DNA of 64,000 bases from Acanthaster planci (GCF_001949145.1 NW_019091427.1:1265894-1329893); one strand, 5' to 3'. Numbered from the stretch's first letter, positions 12,510 through 26,825 are shown. Numbers and translations: made by a program. Notes: generated from the letters alone by a model not told the origin.

Positions 12510-12800
12510 GACTACTCACCGCTACTTATAAGCAGGGCTTGTGCACAAAATACGAGATGCCATGAGCAGGTTGGTATCATAGGATTGTAGCAGGACTGCG
12601 TTCGCCACGCTTGTTAGCATGGCATGAAAAGCGCCCCCATTTGTCACACAACAGAGAGCCACTGCTGCGGTGCACAAGCCAAAACTGGTCTAGCTTACAA
12701 GTGTGGCGAGCGTAGTCCATGGTACGATCCTATGATACCGACCTACTCACAGCACGGTGCATTGGTGTGCAACCCTACTTATAAGTAGCGGTGGGTAGTC
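12510..12800. mobile_element. 291-bp fold-back element (MITE) with terminal inverted repeats of about 105 bp
   Basis: The left arm starts GACTACTCACCGCTACTTAT. The reverse complement of the right end starts GACTACCCACCGCTACTTAT. The match continues through GGTATCATAGGAT and CGCCACRCTTGT before the centre. The arms pair over about 105 bp with roughly 85% identity. It is non-coding, so it is a non-autonomous DNA transposon or an inverted duplication. Confidence 0.85.
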
Positions 12801-13783
12801 TCCGAGTGAAATCTTTTCAGTCAAGAAATTCTCATCAAGTTTCCACAAAAATTTCGCATCGGGTGATTCCCCGCTCAACCATTCTAATCGAGCATGAAGG
12901 TAATTTTCACAGCGTAAAATTGTTTTGGTCCACGAAGTGTCCCCCGCAGTTCCTGGCATTGCGCACTTTAGAAACCAAAGACGTCAGTATGGCATGAATC
13001 TTAACTTTTCCCTGTATACTTGCCCACCTGCCCCCTCCCCGCTAGATACGTCACTGGATAAAATGCAGAGGGGACCGAAAGCCAACTCAACAAAAAATGG
13101 AGTAAAGTAATCACTGATTGAGTTGCAATCAGCAGTGCAGCCATACAGTGCAAAGCAGCAACAAAGGTCATGGCGCATCCTTTTACCAGATCTTAAGTTC
13201 ATATGCAGGAGGGTGCCGTGAATCCCAGTTACGGACGTACAAAAAACGGCGAGTGGGTTCCTGGATCACTCTGCGGAACCTGTTGGCCAAACAGACAAGA
13301 AGTATTTTTTCCATTCCAAAACGCATCAAATGTCGACGTTTATCCAATTAATTTTTCCCATGGTCCCTTCTTCCATGCAGCATGACATCTGTGTGTAGAG
13401 TTATAACGGTGGTTTAATATTGAATAAAATGAAAGCTCGGTGCCTCGTGCAACTTCTTTGGAAACTCAACGGGACAAGTTGGGCCTGTTGTTTCACACGG
13501 AGCCAGATCGCGATCAGTGATCCAAGAGCTGGTTCGCGCTATCCATTATGTAGGTTCCGGTTTAAGTTAACCACCAATGGATCTGTGATTGTGACTGCAA
13601 GGTGATTCGGCGACATTATTTTCCTGTTTGATAAAGTCGCATGATTTATTGGATGTAATCAGGAAATTTCGTTGGTCCTTCGATGATGTGCAAAAAAATG
13701 TATTAACAATAATACAAATCTAACTGATGTAAATTGGGTACCGCAGGACATATAAGGCTGCACACAGTGTGACTATGCATGGC

Positions 13784-13789
13784 TTTATT
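13784..13789 (-). terminator. AATAAA polyadenylation signal, candidate 3' end of the XDH-type gene
   Basis: The plus-strand TTTATT here reads AATAAA on the minus strand. It lies about 480 nt beyond the candidate stop codon at 14269-14271. No earlier canonical signal is obvious, so this is the likeliest 3' end of the transcript, although it sits close to a dispersed GC-rich repeat. Confidence 0.45.
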
Positions 13790-13814
13790 GATAGAAGGTT
13801 ACAATCCTTAGCTT

Positions 13815-14037
13815 TAGCGTAGCCACGGGGCGCCTGGAGGCACGTGCCCCCTCAAATTATCGGTGCACCCCAGGTTCCCCCCGATAAATAAACGGATGAA
13901 GGGACATTGAACAAGGCTGACGAACTTTGCCCCCCCCCAAAAAAAACACACACACACACACACCACTGAAAGCTGGTGCCCCCCATAAGATGCTGGTTGC
14001 CCATGTGCCCCAATTGTAAAATCCTAGCTACGCCATT
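13815..14037. repeat. Repeat with GTAGCCACGG/TAGCTACGCC ends, C-rich, contains (CA)n
   Basis: The block begins GCGTAGCCACGGGGCG and ends CTAGCTACGCCATTGC, giving short imperfect inverted ends. Inside are C runs and a short CA microsatellite (about 13948-13963). It resembles widespread short interspersed elements of marine invertebrates and has no coding content. Confidence 0.5.
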
Positions 14038-14268
14038 GCTTTAGTGTAATTCTCTTGGGAAAATGAACACATTTATACACTTTTGCAAAGGGGGTAGTGA
14101 CCTTTTCTCAACTTTATGTGACATCATTTCAAAGAAGAGGAGTAATACGGCCAGTATAGTGAGAATGCAATGAGGCTATGACCGTTATGGCATGTCAGGG
14201 TCATGACATATTAATTTTTTAGTATTCAAGAATAAACGTAATACCCCACAAGAATGTGAGTGGGTCTA

Positions 14269-14313
14269 TTAAATTTTACTCACAGTAACATCTCTGGAGT
14301 ATCGTGTAGTAAA
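14269..14313 (-). CDS. XDH: XDH candidate terminal exon 32
   Basis: Acceptor TGTTCAG precedes 14 codons ([14 protein letters not shown]) and a TAA stop, in phase with exon 31. The family normally ends near a PW-containing tail, which is absent here. The segment also contains GTGAGTAAA, a strong donor, so it might instead be an internal mini-exon with the true end further on. Treat it as tentative. Confidence 0.35.
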   Translation of the reverse strand, partial: FTTRYSRDVTVSKI

Positions 14314-17300
14314 CTGAACAGCCAAACTTTTCAAAATTTTCTCCACAAAAATATCCGTGACAATGATGTGCTCATTTTGAAACTTCATAAAAATAAATAA
14401 GCAAGCTTGTAAGCATTGATATACCTGTTGCGTGAACCTGTCTTGGCAGGCCATGCGGATTCTTTCTGCCGTGGCTGGGCTGTTCAGATGAAAGACGCCG
14501 GGTAGCCCAGCATTATCTCTCGCTGATTGGATAGCATCCTTGATTGCAAAAAAGACGGAAGCTGCCAGAAACACAGGAGGTTCTCCTATCCCCTGAGGGA
14601 GAGAGATACAATACATAAATAATGTATACAACGGGCACTGACGCTATAAGTCAAAATGTAGGAACTGGTAGGGACAAGAAACAAATACTGACGAGGAGGT
14701 TAACAAAGACAACATAGTTACAAGATTTGAGTTCGAACAAAGTTTTATTGGACCCGAAAGAAATGTCTGCAGGCTACAGAAATCGCAAGCACACTTAAAT
14801 CAACACAGCAATTACCTTTGGAAGAATATATATGGACAGTAATAAGTGCACTCAAACTCCTAACTGGGCTATTTCTGTAGGTAGCACGACGTATATTTGG
14901 ACGGAATTGGACAGAATATTGTGATACGTAAGAACAGGTGGTTTCTCTACATCAATTTCATGTGAGAGCAGAATATATGTGCATTAAGCAATCTGTATGC
15001 AGAAGTGTCCTATGCGTTACCCCAAAACAATCTGGCCTGAATTAATGAAGCATTTTTGTTTTCACTATGGGCGTCGCAAGGACTTTAATCGAGGATGCTA
15101 GGAGGAGCACTCATCAGTTGCGTCGTATTAAACTGTCAACTGTCTTTCCCCCTCCTTTTTCTATTCCTCTTTTTCCTAAAGTGCCCCCTTGCCCACCATG
15201 ATGGTTTCACCTGGTTTCAGAAATGAATACAAAGTGAGTTTATCTTTACCGCTTGTCCAAGATCCGTAGGTTTCTCTCACCAGTCTTTCCTGTGGTTGAA
15301 GTGGGTCGACTTGTAATTCATGAACCCCCCCGACGAAAAATAACACACCCTCGGTATGATGATCCGACCAACGCTGAGCTCCCACCAGCGAGTGTGCATC
15401 TCGATCAATGATATAAAACTGTTTTGCTTTATCCATTAGGTGGGGTCTGATATCAGTCAACCGGCGGATCACTGATCACAATCTCTAGGCCCTATCCGTG
15501 TGAAACAGGCCTATGATATCCTCAGCCCAAAAGCGAGAGGTTAGCAAAAACTGTCAGGGTGGCTAAAGACACCCTGGTTTAGAAGACTAAATGTCAAAAT
15601 ATATGACAAATGACTGCGACATTAGAGCAAACCCGAACTGACCTTTGACGAGCAAATGGCGAGGGAGTTAGGTGCTCTGGTGAGGAGACTGATATTGAAT
15701 TCTTTTGGGATGTCACCGACTCCGGGAATCTTGTAGAAACCAGGCCCTTTGGTCAGGAGATGTCCAGTTGGGGTCATTCGGTAGTCTTCTAGGACGAGCC
15801 AGCCATAGCCTTGAACGAAGCCACCTTCGATCTGAAAACGAAAGGCCAACAGAAGGTAGAATCAGAGTTAAACTTGTTTTAGGAAGACTTCATTCCATGT
15901 ACCATTGGAAGTAATATTATAGGTGAGTACAAACACTTTTTGAAAACGTGAGGTATTAATAGCTTTGCCCTCACCCCGACGTATTCATACAAACACCGCA
16001 CACTCAATTTTTTCGTAAGCTCTCGAACAAATATTGAAAAAAAAAATTACATCTCCCCGACGAAAAGTACACTTTGTAACAAATATGTTGTATAAGATTA
16101 AATCTTACAGCCATTTAGCGGAAGCGATTTTTAGCTTTTACTATTCTTTGAGATGAGAACGACATCATCCCAAAATCTGGCGAGTATTAGTGTACTGTAC
16201 TTGGGTACCTGACCAACATCAACCGCTGGGTTGATACTGTCCCCCACATCCATAACAATGTCGGTGCGCAGCACTTGGTGATCGCCCGTCAGGCAGTCAA
16301 TCTCTACCTCAGAGACTGCAACACCGTAAGTGAAATAATTAAACGGTCTGCCTTCTCCAGTCTCCCAGTTGAAGTGCAGGTCTGGAGTTCTAGAGAACGA
16401 GGTAAAGTGAAAACTTGAGCACATAGGCCTAAACGCACGGGGGTTTGACATAATCTTTTTATTCAGGAAATACTATTCCACAGACGGTTCCAATCATAAA
16501 CTACACGCGAAATAACATTGTAAAAGAAACGCACATAAAGGACACCATTTCCTTCTGAACGAACAGCAAATAAGAAAACGGAGAAAAGTTAACTAACAAA
16601 GATACATCACTCACTTGTAGAATCCGGTGGAAGACAGACTGACACGCTTCAAGTAAGCTGCATTAATCTATGGAATCACACACACACATATGCATTTATT
16701 GGTAGGCTATGGCAATCAATTTGATTAAGCTGTGATTCTGATTATCGCTTATACACAAGTCGTGCCCCATATTGGAGGGTTCTTGTGACTGCTCTCTTCT
16801 GCCTTGTAAACTTTCAAGGAAACATCTACAAAAGTGACTGGGTAGCCATCAGTATATGACTGTAGACGAGGAAGAGTGGACACCAAAACAAAGGCTCTAC
16901 AAATGGCAGCTCAGCAAAAGAGTCTACCAGCTCCTTGAATTGGACGGCGGATGCTGGAGAAAGTTTTATTGCCAAGTTTGAATCCACCACAATAATTATT
17001 CACTTGATGTTGTAAATCTTAATTCAAGTAACAAGGAAATGATGATCTTGAGCCTACCCAGCTCTCCCATGTTCCTTTCGGATTGTTGTGAATGAAAGGC
17101 TCCAAGCGATGTAGGATGGTTTCACAAGCTTCCTGATGAGAACAAAAGACAACCCAATTGTTTGATTCAGATCTGCCCCACATACAACATGACACAAACC
17201 AGTCAATCCCACTGCAGAACACAACGGTTCATACACCGAACTTGTAGGTGTTTCACTCTGGTTTTACGATCTGAAAGTTTTTATTAGTTTCGAGAACAAT

Positions 17301-20300
17301 TTTTGGCCATGTTCCAACTTTGGGGGTTTCAGAACATGGAAAAAAAATTTCAAGGAAATTCCAGAGAAGTAGATGGGAGAAAAATAAGAAGATTTTGGTC
17401 CATCCCCTCTTACAGAGTTCTTGAGAGCTCAATCATCAGAGCCTATCCTGATTAGTACAGTGTGGCAAATAGACCCTGTTCCCTTGCTGCCAAAACTTTT
17501 GAAAAAAAATCACGCCTGTCACTATGGAAACCAGCTCCCTTTCGTATTTGTGAGCCAAAGCTGACACCATCTCTACCCACCTTAACAGCCATGCCGTTCA
17601 GATCTGAACTGGTGCTTCCTGCAGTGGGTGAAGTGTTAGGCACCGTATTGGTACTGGTCTCGCTGATGTGGATCTTCTCCGGGGAGATTCTCAGTGTCCG
17701 GCTCGCCACCTGGATCATCTTGGTGTGCAACCCTTGGCCCATCTCGGTCCCTGCATGAGTGACTAGAACCGTACCGTCTGTGTAGACGTGAACCAAAGCT
17801 CCGGCCTGAAACGAACAATGCGAACATGAATGAGCCATTTCGGTAATCCAAAATAGACGCATGAACAAACTGAAGCAGGTCGAAGGCAGTTGAGAATATC
17901 AATACGCGCGTACTGGGTCGTCAGAATGAGTGAGGCTGTATCGTACTGATCTGGTTTGTACTGGTGTGACGTCAGCTGGTTTCCCCTTGAATGACCATGC
18001 CTTTTTGAAATTCCGAATTACCTCATTCATGAGGTCTGTTATGCTCATTTTTGGCTGTTGAAAAATAACAAAATTAATAGAAGGTAATATGCAAAATCTA
18101 TCACAAAATGTAAAAAATAAACTAAAATAAACGGTACAAGTACCAAGTACTGTAGTCCACTGTTATCCTCATCGATATTACAGTTCTTTTGAACTTTGAG
18201 ATATGGCTTGTAACGACTCTTAGTAACGAGATGCTACTGTGGATCTGTTTTGTGCACAGTTATACCTGATTCATGGGCACGTGTGTGTATGCAATGCCAT
18301 ATTTGGCAGGCGTCATTGCAATTCCTCTCTTCTTCCAACGGCTCTTTCTGCAAAGACACATTGTACAAGAAGACAAGAAGAGAAAAATCAATCAAGACTC
18401 CATGCTCGAGCCGTACCTGCTTCTGTAAGGGAAATGTACAAATATTTGCTATGGAAGCAAACTCTTTTAAACATTCCGGAACGCCTATCAAAAATGATTC
18501 GTCACGTTGTAAGGTGGTCGTAACGCAATGTACTGCTGAAACTAACACCTGTTCATTTTTCTAAATACATGAGCTCAGTGATTATGTGACTTTGTTTTAC
18601 TTAATGTAAAGCTTCAACCTGGGTGCTGAGGGTCAGCCTCTTAATCTGGGCTTTAAATGACGGGTGCCCAGTCCCACTCTGGAGTACACCCTCTGATATA
18701 TCACGCCCTTGAAGTTAGCGTTTCAACTGACTCCACTTCGGAAAATGGCCTTAATTCATATGTCTGAGAAGTTTCATGCACTAGTTAAACGTGGTCACAA
18801 GATAATCTAGTGAGCGTTAAGGGCCACCGTTTTAAAATCTCTTGCTATGTCCTTACTCAAATGCAGTTTCTCAATAAATACATGTTTATATGTCCATGAA
18901 GTTTCACTCCGTAAGATGAAAGACAGCCACAAGTTTTGTGGGCAAAATGAGTAAGCCTCCATTTCTTAAATGCTTGCCACCCTCCACAGAATAGTGCAAG
19001 TTTGCTCAACATCTAAAACAGTTTTTGGTCTGTATTGGATAAAACTCTGCTTTTATCTGGTGCCAAACTTCATCACAGAGCACCTGTACTGGCATTACGA
19101 AGCCAAATGGGGGTTTTCCCGTATTTTGAAAATCCCATACCTGTTAAACTCGTCTACATCTTGTTTGCGTCTGTGAAAGTCGCTCTTTCTTATGCATTCG
19201 CTCCAGCATCGATCCAAGTTCCAGTTTTTCAGTTCTTGTCCAAAATAAGTTCGATCTCCTTCTTTGTAGAAGTTCATCTCTCGAATCTGAATGTACCGAA
19301 AAACAAGAGCAAGTTAGCAGACAGTTCGTTTGGGAAGATATGGTAAAATGGGGAAAACAATCCTAAACAAGACGTGACGTGAGTTATTTTTTACTGTTGT
19401 TATTTTAAAACAATCTTAAACAAAAGTGTTCAACCAAGCCCATGTTCAAAGAGACTCTTGTTTAAGATAAAAGTTTAAGTTAGTAAAAAATAACTCATGT
19501 CATTTAAATAATTTTTGTTGTTATGTTGACAAAACAAAACCTCACTTGTATTGGGGACAATCCGTACTCAATGGAAATTGTGTGCAAGATGGATTCAATC
19601 ATCATATTTGCCTCTGGGCCTCCAAAGCCTCGAAAACCCGTGTTGGATGCGATGTTTGTCTTGCACGGATGACCACTTACTCGTACATTTGGAATTTTAT
19701 AGCAGTTGTCCATGTTGAATAGTGCCTTTTCTATAACCTGAAAAAAATAAAACGACAAAAAGGGTGCCTTTATTTATCTTGATAGAGATTCTCTATACTT
19801 CTATAGAGTATGGATAAATGCCTGGTAAAACAAAAGGTCGCTAAAATTATTCTAAAATTCCAAAGACCAGACTTATGATTTATTAAGTAAGATTTGAAAC
19901 TGCATGGTGGAAGTAGTACATACGGCAGTGATTTGCGGGTACACCATGAGAACATACCTCTCCAAGAAGAGGTAAGGTTCTGAAGAGAACCGGTGAGAGT
20001 CAAGCCTGAAGACGGCCAGAGCATCCTAGCCGAAACATCGAGTCAACACTCATCGATTCTCTTGGAACTTTACCTTTCTTGAGGAGATTGATCCCATGGT
20101 GTGCCCAGAATCCTTACCATATGTTCAGATTTATTGTTTCCTTGAAATGTTAGTCATGGGTAATGTTTACAATGAACACATTAGAATGTTCTGTTCGCAA
20201 AGCATTTAGCGTTATGCTTATAGTTTCTTCATAAAATTGTGTCACAATTATAAGAGTTTAGTCGATCAGGATTATTACAGCGCTGGAGAGGTCCATCGTG

Positions 20301-23300
20301 TTTCCTCCATTGTTGTACAGGTCGATCTGTAAGGCAGTCAAGCGCCCATTTCTGGTAAATCCAGTTTTGTAGCGGCCCAGGAAGGGGTGCCGGATTCCAG
20401 TCATGACCATATCTTCGTCACGATCGAGCATTAGTCGCACTGGACGGTTCACTCTGAGGAATTCAAAAGAGCAACGGGTTGTTTGTTGAGTCTATATATA
20501 TTAGCTTTCTCCATAAATTTTTCGTATCTGTAGAGTACCAAAGTGCAAATAGATGGAGTAGGCCTATCCGGTTCGTAAGTGACTTCGTCAGAAAGGCGGA
20601 CGCGCCACGATTCGCAGGCTCCCACTAGACGATCGCAGAAGTTGCGCGTTAACTTTCGGTTCCATGGTTCCACAGAAACGGCGATCACTGCATGTAAATA
20701 TGGAAGGGATGCGTAGCACCGTGATCAGAATAACGACAAGAATATAATATCAAATCAGCTCGAGTGCTCTGAAATATGCGATTGCCGAGCTCTCGGTAAC
20801 TGAGTACCTTCTTCAGGGCAAGCAGATTCAGTTGCTTGCATAATGCATTTAACTCTATTTGCAGTGCATGTGCAGTGGGCGTGGTTTAAACTGAAGTGAC
20901 GTCACACTTACGAACCAGGTAGAGTACCGAAGTGAGTACGGTACGTCACGCGCACAATAAGTGTGTAAAAGGATTAGCGCGAAAACCAGTGCGTGATCCA
21001 ACAAGTTTGCACTGTACTCTCTGGTTCACAGTGACGTCGCACTTCGGTATTCAATGAGTGCGTTCCACCAAATGGTTGTATTTCGGCGTGCAAGCTTAAC
21101 ATTTTGTCATCCCACGGGATTTTTACAATAAGACATGCCATATTCAGGAGCGATCTTAGAAATATTTCTATAAACCCCGAATTTGGGACTGATATTTTCC
21201 ATTTCAGGGTATTTCTTTCATACAAAAACCCAAAATTGCAGGCATATTTTAGATAGAGGCGGGCCACTACATTCAGAAATGAGCGCTGAGTTTTACTGCT
21301 ATTTTGGGGGTATATTCCTTGAAAGGCGAATGAAAATTTTTTGTGGCTAACCCCCATGAAACGAAAACAAAAAGTCTGGCCATAATCTTTAATTTCCACT
21401 GAAAAAAACTGGGGCCAACCTCTTCACGAGAGTCAACAGGCGGCGCTATTTCGGTCCGATTTTGCACTGTTTTCCTACACATTTGGTGTAGTGCAACCTT
21501 ATACACGCACGTGTGGGTTTACTCGCTGGTTCTCACGTTTTACACACATAACATTAGGGAGGTTTAGATGCACGTGCAACCCAAATGTGAACGCAAACGC
21601 GACAATTTTTCTCATTGCGCACAGGTGCGCGTGCGCCAATTGCCTGTTTGAACGTTTAGATCTACGTCCCACACAAAATGTACATCTTCCAATGAACACT
21701 CGAATAAAAGGACAAATGATCAGCAACATCCAGCAAATCTCTCAAAAAGAAGTGCAATCGGTCAACATAAACCAAGCATGAACAAATCCCAGTTGCGTAA
21801 CCTTTGCACTCTGCAAAAATGTCCATTTCACATCAGCGAATGTTCAACACATAATTTGAATCCTTCTGAAGAAATTGCAGTTTTTCACGTTTTGATCCAA
21901 CGTGAACTTTCCATGTTTCACGTATTGGACGTCTGTGCAAACAACCCGTACGTGAGAGACAATAGGCACGAAGCAATGACGTCAGCAAGGGTCCACACTT
22001 TTTTCGCGTTCACGTAGCAAGCGATACGCGTTCCCAATGTACGTGCACAGAGCGCAGGCGCCGCAGCAGGCACGTGCACCTGGCGAGCCTGCGCCCAAGC
22101 ATTACCGTAAACTGCGCAGGCGTATCGCTTGCTCAAAGGGCGCCCATGGTAATTATATCTTTTGGGCAGAGTTATCCATGTTGAACTTTCGGCGCTATAC
22201 AATATTTGATTAGAACGACTAAACCTTGCCTGCCCGCGCCTTTTATAGCATCGCGAGCCGGCCGCCGCTTTAACTGCGCCTGCGCACGCGCTACATGACC
22301 AAGCAGTGACTTCCGTATAACCAATTGCCTTAAGCGCAAGGCGGAGCCTATGCGCTACGTTGGCTTAACACACAGGTAAGCACGCCTAACATCTGCCCGT
22401 TACCGGGCGGAGCGCCATCTTTAACTTCGCACCGCACCTAGTGACTAGCGCCCTCTGTCACGTCACCCAAGAAACTAAAAAAAATAATAAAAAGGACTCC
22501 TGCCCCTGCAGCTATTACTGCCAGCGCGTGGTACAATATAGTGGTGTGGCTAATTAGTGTATTTTTATTTCTATCAAACATTGCATTTTCAACGTGAACT
22601 GCCGTAGTGAATAAATTATGAAGTCTCATTCTATTAATGGTTTGAACTTACTTGTTGGCTGCCACAGCACACATGGCGGCAAGCAATCCCGATCGTGACG
22701 CTTTCCCGCCAAACGCCCCACCAATTCGCTTCACTCGCGACACCACTTTGTTGTTTGGCACTCCTAAGGCCATAGCAACCATTTTCTGCAGTAACAAAAA
22801 GACAACACCTGACCAACACCTGCCCAGCTTGTAGATCCTTGCGATGATGCGAGAACAAAATCAATACTATGATGGGAGGTTCTCATTTCTCCAAGGGGTA
22901 GTAAGGCACTTATCCAAAGCAAACTTTTCAGCCTCCATCCCAGAAGCGTATCCAGCTTTTGGTATCGAGGCTAATGCAAAAGCGAATGCAACTTCTGGCT
23001 TACTCAACATGATTTGGGGGACATGAAAAGCTTTACTCCAAAAACCGTCGGGGGTAACCCCCCCGCCGCCCTCCGCCTCCCCGCTACATACGCCACTGTT
23101 CCATTCCTTCGTCAAGACCATAAATATTGTAGCATGTTCCGTCTGGCGAGAAGTTTGGAGCGATGTGACACTGCACTGACCTTTCCAGAGGAAAATCCCG
23201 GATTTCCTTACAGAAAGAGGGGTGGGGGGTCGAAATGTTTTCTTGGCCCAGCTGGTAATAGTGTATCGGTCGCCGTTTTAAAATGCCCATACATTATTTC

Positions 23301-26300
23301 CCCCCCCGCTTTTTTAGCTGTACAGTGGTATACCCACCTGTGTGAGCGTCGGCCACTGAGAGGAAGATATAACTTCAACCTCTCCCCCTTCTCCAGGAAT
23401 GACCAAAGTGGACATGGTCTCCAAATAGAAGTGGTCCTGCCCACCAATCTTCATTTCTCCCTCTAAAATGCATTCAGACGTCACGAGAGCTTCCTCCACG
23501 TTGCCCTTCTTGATGGCGAGATTGCAAGGAAAGAAAGAGCCTCGTTCAATAGCATCCTGCAGGGATAAACAAGGTCGTATCAACCCCAATCAGGATGAAA
23601 CCCCTCGCGACACATCGAAACGTGACAGACACACTTTCTAGCTTGATCTAGTCTAAAGGCAGGCAGATATTCCGGCAGAGATGGCCAAATGAAATGTCAA
23701 AGTCAATGGCAACTGTTCTCCCAATTCTGCTCCAACCTGTCGGGTATTGGAATCATGGTCACAATAAGAGCCGTGTTGTTTTTTCCAGTTTGTCACACGA
23801 CAGTTATTTTGCCGCTCTGTGAAGGTTCACAACGTAAATGAAGAAGCTGTGTGTTCTCGGGACACACTATCGAAATTCCACAAATCGTCAACAATCCGTG
23901 AAAACAATAAAAGGATAACAAATCGAGGTTTTGACAGAAAAAAATGAGTTGTTTTATACATGAACACAGTCAATGTTACTTTTCTCACAAAGCATGAGGT
24001 TCACAAACACGCTCACCTCTATAGTAATGATGGCGGGAAGTTCGTCATACCGTACCTCCACGAGACGAGCAGCTCGCTGAGCAATGTCCTTGTTGTCTGC
24101 AACAACGACGCCAATAACTTGCCCGACACACGTCACCTACACCGCATTCAGAAAATGGTTATAGTGGGAAAAGATTGTTGACAACGCTTTTGCGTAAGCA
24201 CTCTTGCCTTTACACATGTTACAATGGTCATTACAACATATTAATCTATAAAACGCAATGTACATCGATATTTACTAGCGAGGGAATGATATTGTTCAGA
24301 ATTGAAATGTGAAAATATTTGTAAGAATCTATGCAAACAGAACTATGAAATTGTTACTGTGAGAACAGGACAGCAGGAAAAGAAAAATGAGGTGAAAATA
24401 GAGTTTTTTTTCGACAAAACATAAAACGGGAAATCACTACAAAAATAACCATGCACAACGTTAATGAACCCCTCACACCAGTCCTGGTGAGGGCCTTGTA
24501 CTGCATAACTGTATGCACGTACATATGGGGCAAGGCTTTCCAAACTCATATATGTTTTTATTTGAAAGCTTTCAGGCTAGAGGAAAACACTTTTGATACT
24601 TGGCACCAACAATCTCCTTTTCAAAAGCAGGTTGATTTGATTTGAAGCGTTGAAATTTCTTGTTAACACGGAAACAAATGAGAAATATTGCAATTTTAGA
24701 ATGTTGGGGACAGATTTCTAAGTTGAGATTGCAATGGTAAGTAGCCATTTTTGCCAGATTTGGCAGTTAGTGAAGTTAGTGCTCAGGTGCACCAACTAAA
24801 TGAGCAGCTGAAACAAANNNNNNNNNNNNNNNNNNNNNNNNNNNNNNNNNNNNNNNNNNNNNNNNNNNNNNNNNNNNNNNNNNNNNNNNNNNNNNNNNNN
24901 NNNNNNNNNNNNNNNNNNNNNNNNNNCCAGGAATGCGAGAGAAATATTCGGAGTTCTAAGCAATGAGCTGATTCAACCTTTGCAACTACTGTATACGTTA
25001 TACGAATACAATACTATACGATATACAACCAAATGTACCTGTAACTGTATTTTATATTTTCAAATCTTTTCTCAAATTTCATGAATAAGATGTATTAACA
25101 AGCATGCTCATAATGACATCATACCGTAGTCCTAAGCGTACTATTTCACATAGTCTGTCCCTGTGAACGGCTGGTGAGGTACGTCCAGACTTTCACGAAT
25201 TTAAGGCCATAGCATTTTTTCAGTTTACCAGATCTTGTTTAATCCGCTCCGAGCTGAAGTGCACCCCCAATCGGCCAAATAATGACAGTTGGTTATAAGC
25301 GGGTTCTTGCATGCGTTCTGCGTGTACGCACCATGCATGCCGCAATCCGTGACTTCGTCACAAAGGCAGACGTGCCACGATTTGCAGGCTTCCATCGGAC
25401 GATCGCTGAAGTTGCTCATCATTAAACTACCGGTTCCATGGTTCCACGTAAACGGCAATCAATGCATGTAACCATATGTGCAGTGCACGTGTGCAGTAGG
25501 CGTGGTTTAAACTGATGTGACGTCTCTTTTACGAACCGGATAAACTAGTTACTCGTACTCAGAGTGTCCCGTATCAAAAGCACATATACTTGCATGCGTC
25601 ATGGCGCGCACATATGCAGTGAGTACCCAAAAAATACGCCCTCTTTTGATCCGCTCGGGGCGGGTTATTTAATCTTCGAAAAAACACCTAGGGCCTATGT
25701 GTGCACTCATCTGGGAACTCCGAGGTTACAGTCTCCGGGTCAATTCAGTCAGGCTCAGAATATTGATGGTTTCATATAAACGGTAGTTATGAGGCTTACC
25801 TTCTCAGGTACGCCACATTAAAATTTTAAAAAAAGTTTGATGGCAATTTAACTTTCACTCCGATTCAACGCATATTATAGTTGAATCACCATTGAGAGTT
25901 GAATAAGAGAGTTGGCTAAAGTTGATCTTTCATAGCTGGAGAGATATGAGCGGAATTTTAACTCCCTAAGACATTCTAATAAGTCATACCTCCTTTTCAG
26001 CGAAAAGTAGGTCATCTTGGATCGGCGTTGCACCTAATTCGTTGCTCCCTGGGACATCACCGACGTCCACAAAAGCATGAACGCCATCCACTGCTAAAGC
26101 TGCACTTGTATCCACAGATCTATGTCATTTTGGTCACATTAAAAATATCCTTGATTTCATAAAATTTAGGTTCCACATACGTGAAGAGGGTTGAAAGCAT
26201 TTCAAAAAAGCATCAGGTCGAAAAAGCAGTTACAAACATTGCTCCCTGATAAAATTATGGATGCATGTTTATTTCAAATACGCCGCACCTGGAGATAAAA

Positions 26301-26738
26301 GATTACAATATAAAATTACAAGGAAATTGGAAAGCATCGTTACGTATAGAAAAAGGTTTGTTCTTTCAACATCCCACAGCTGCATTAATCAGTTAAAAAA
26401 AATTAAAGTCAATACCCCAGGCTTAATTGTCAGAGAAGTTTTGTGTCAAAATTCATGTTTGCTCAATGTGATGTATATTCTGAGGTTTGAGGTTAATACA
26501 AAGGAACCTGAAGAGAACTTACAGGATGTTGGCATGAGCTTTCTTGCTTAAGACCAAGCCAAGGTAGAGTTCACCTGGGGAATAACGGGGTTAAGTCGGA
26601 TTTTTGAGTTAGTTCAAGAACCCACCAGAGGCGTAAAGCGTTTGGTCTTACACAGCGCCAGAGGTGATGACTGTAGACAATAGATGATATAAAGCTAGAG
26701 GGGTCAGGCCTATTCTTGTGCGCTACGACAAGTTTCCC

Positions 26739-26824
<86 letters not shown>

Positions 26825-26825
26825 G

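Noticed and set aside
17462-17758. Plus-strand frame of 98 codons
   Set aside because: It is the antisense shadow of XDH exon 26.
19541-19546. Alternative donor (AG/GTTTTG) for XDH exon 23
   Set aside because: It would end the exon in phase 2, while the exon 24 acceptor needs phase 0; CAA/GTGAGG fits both phase and the family alignment.
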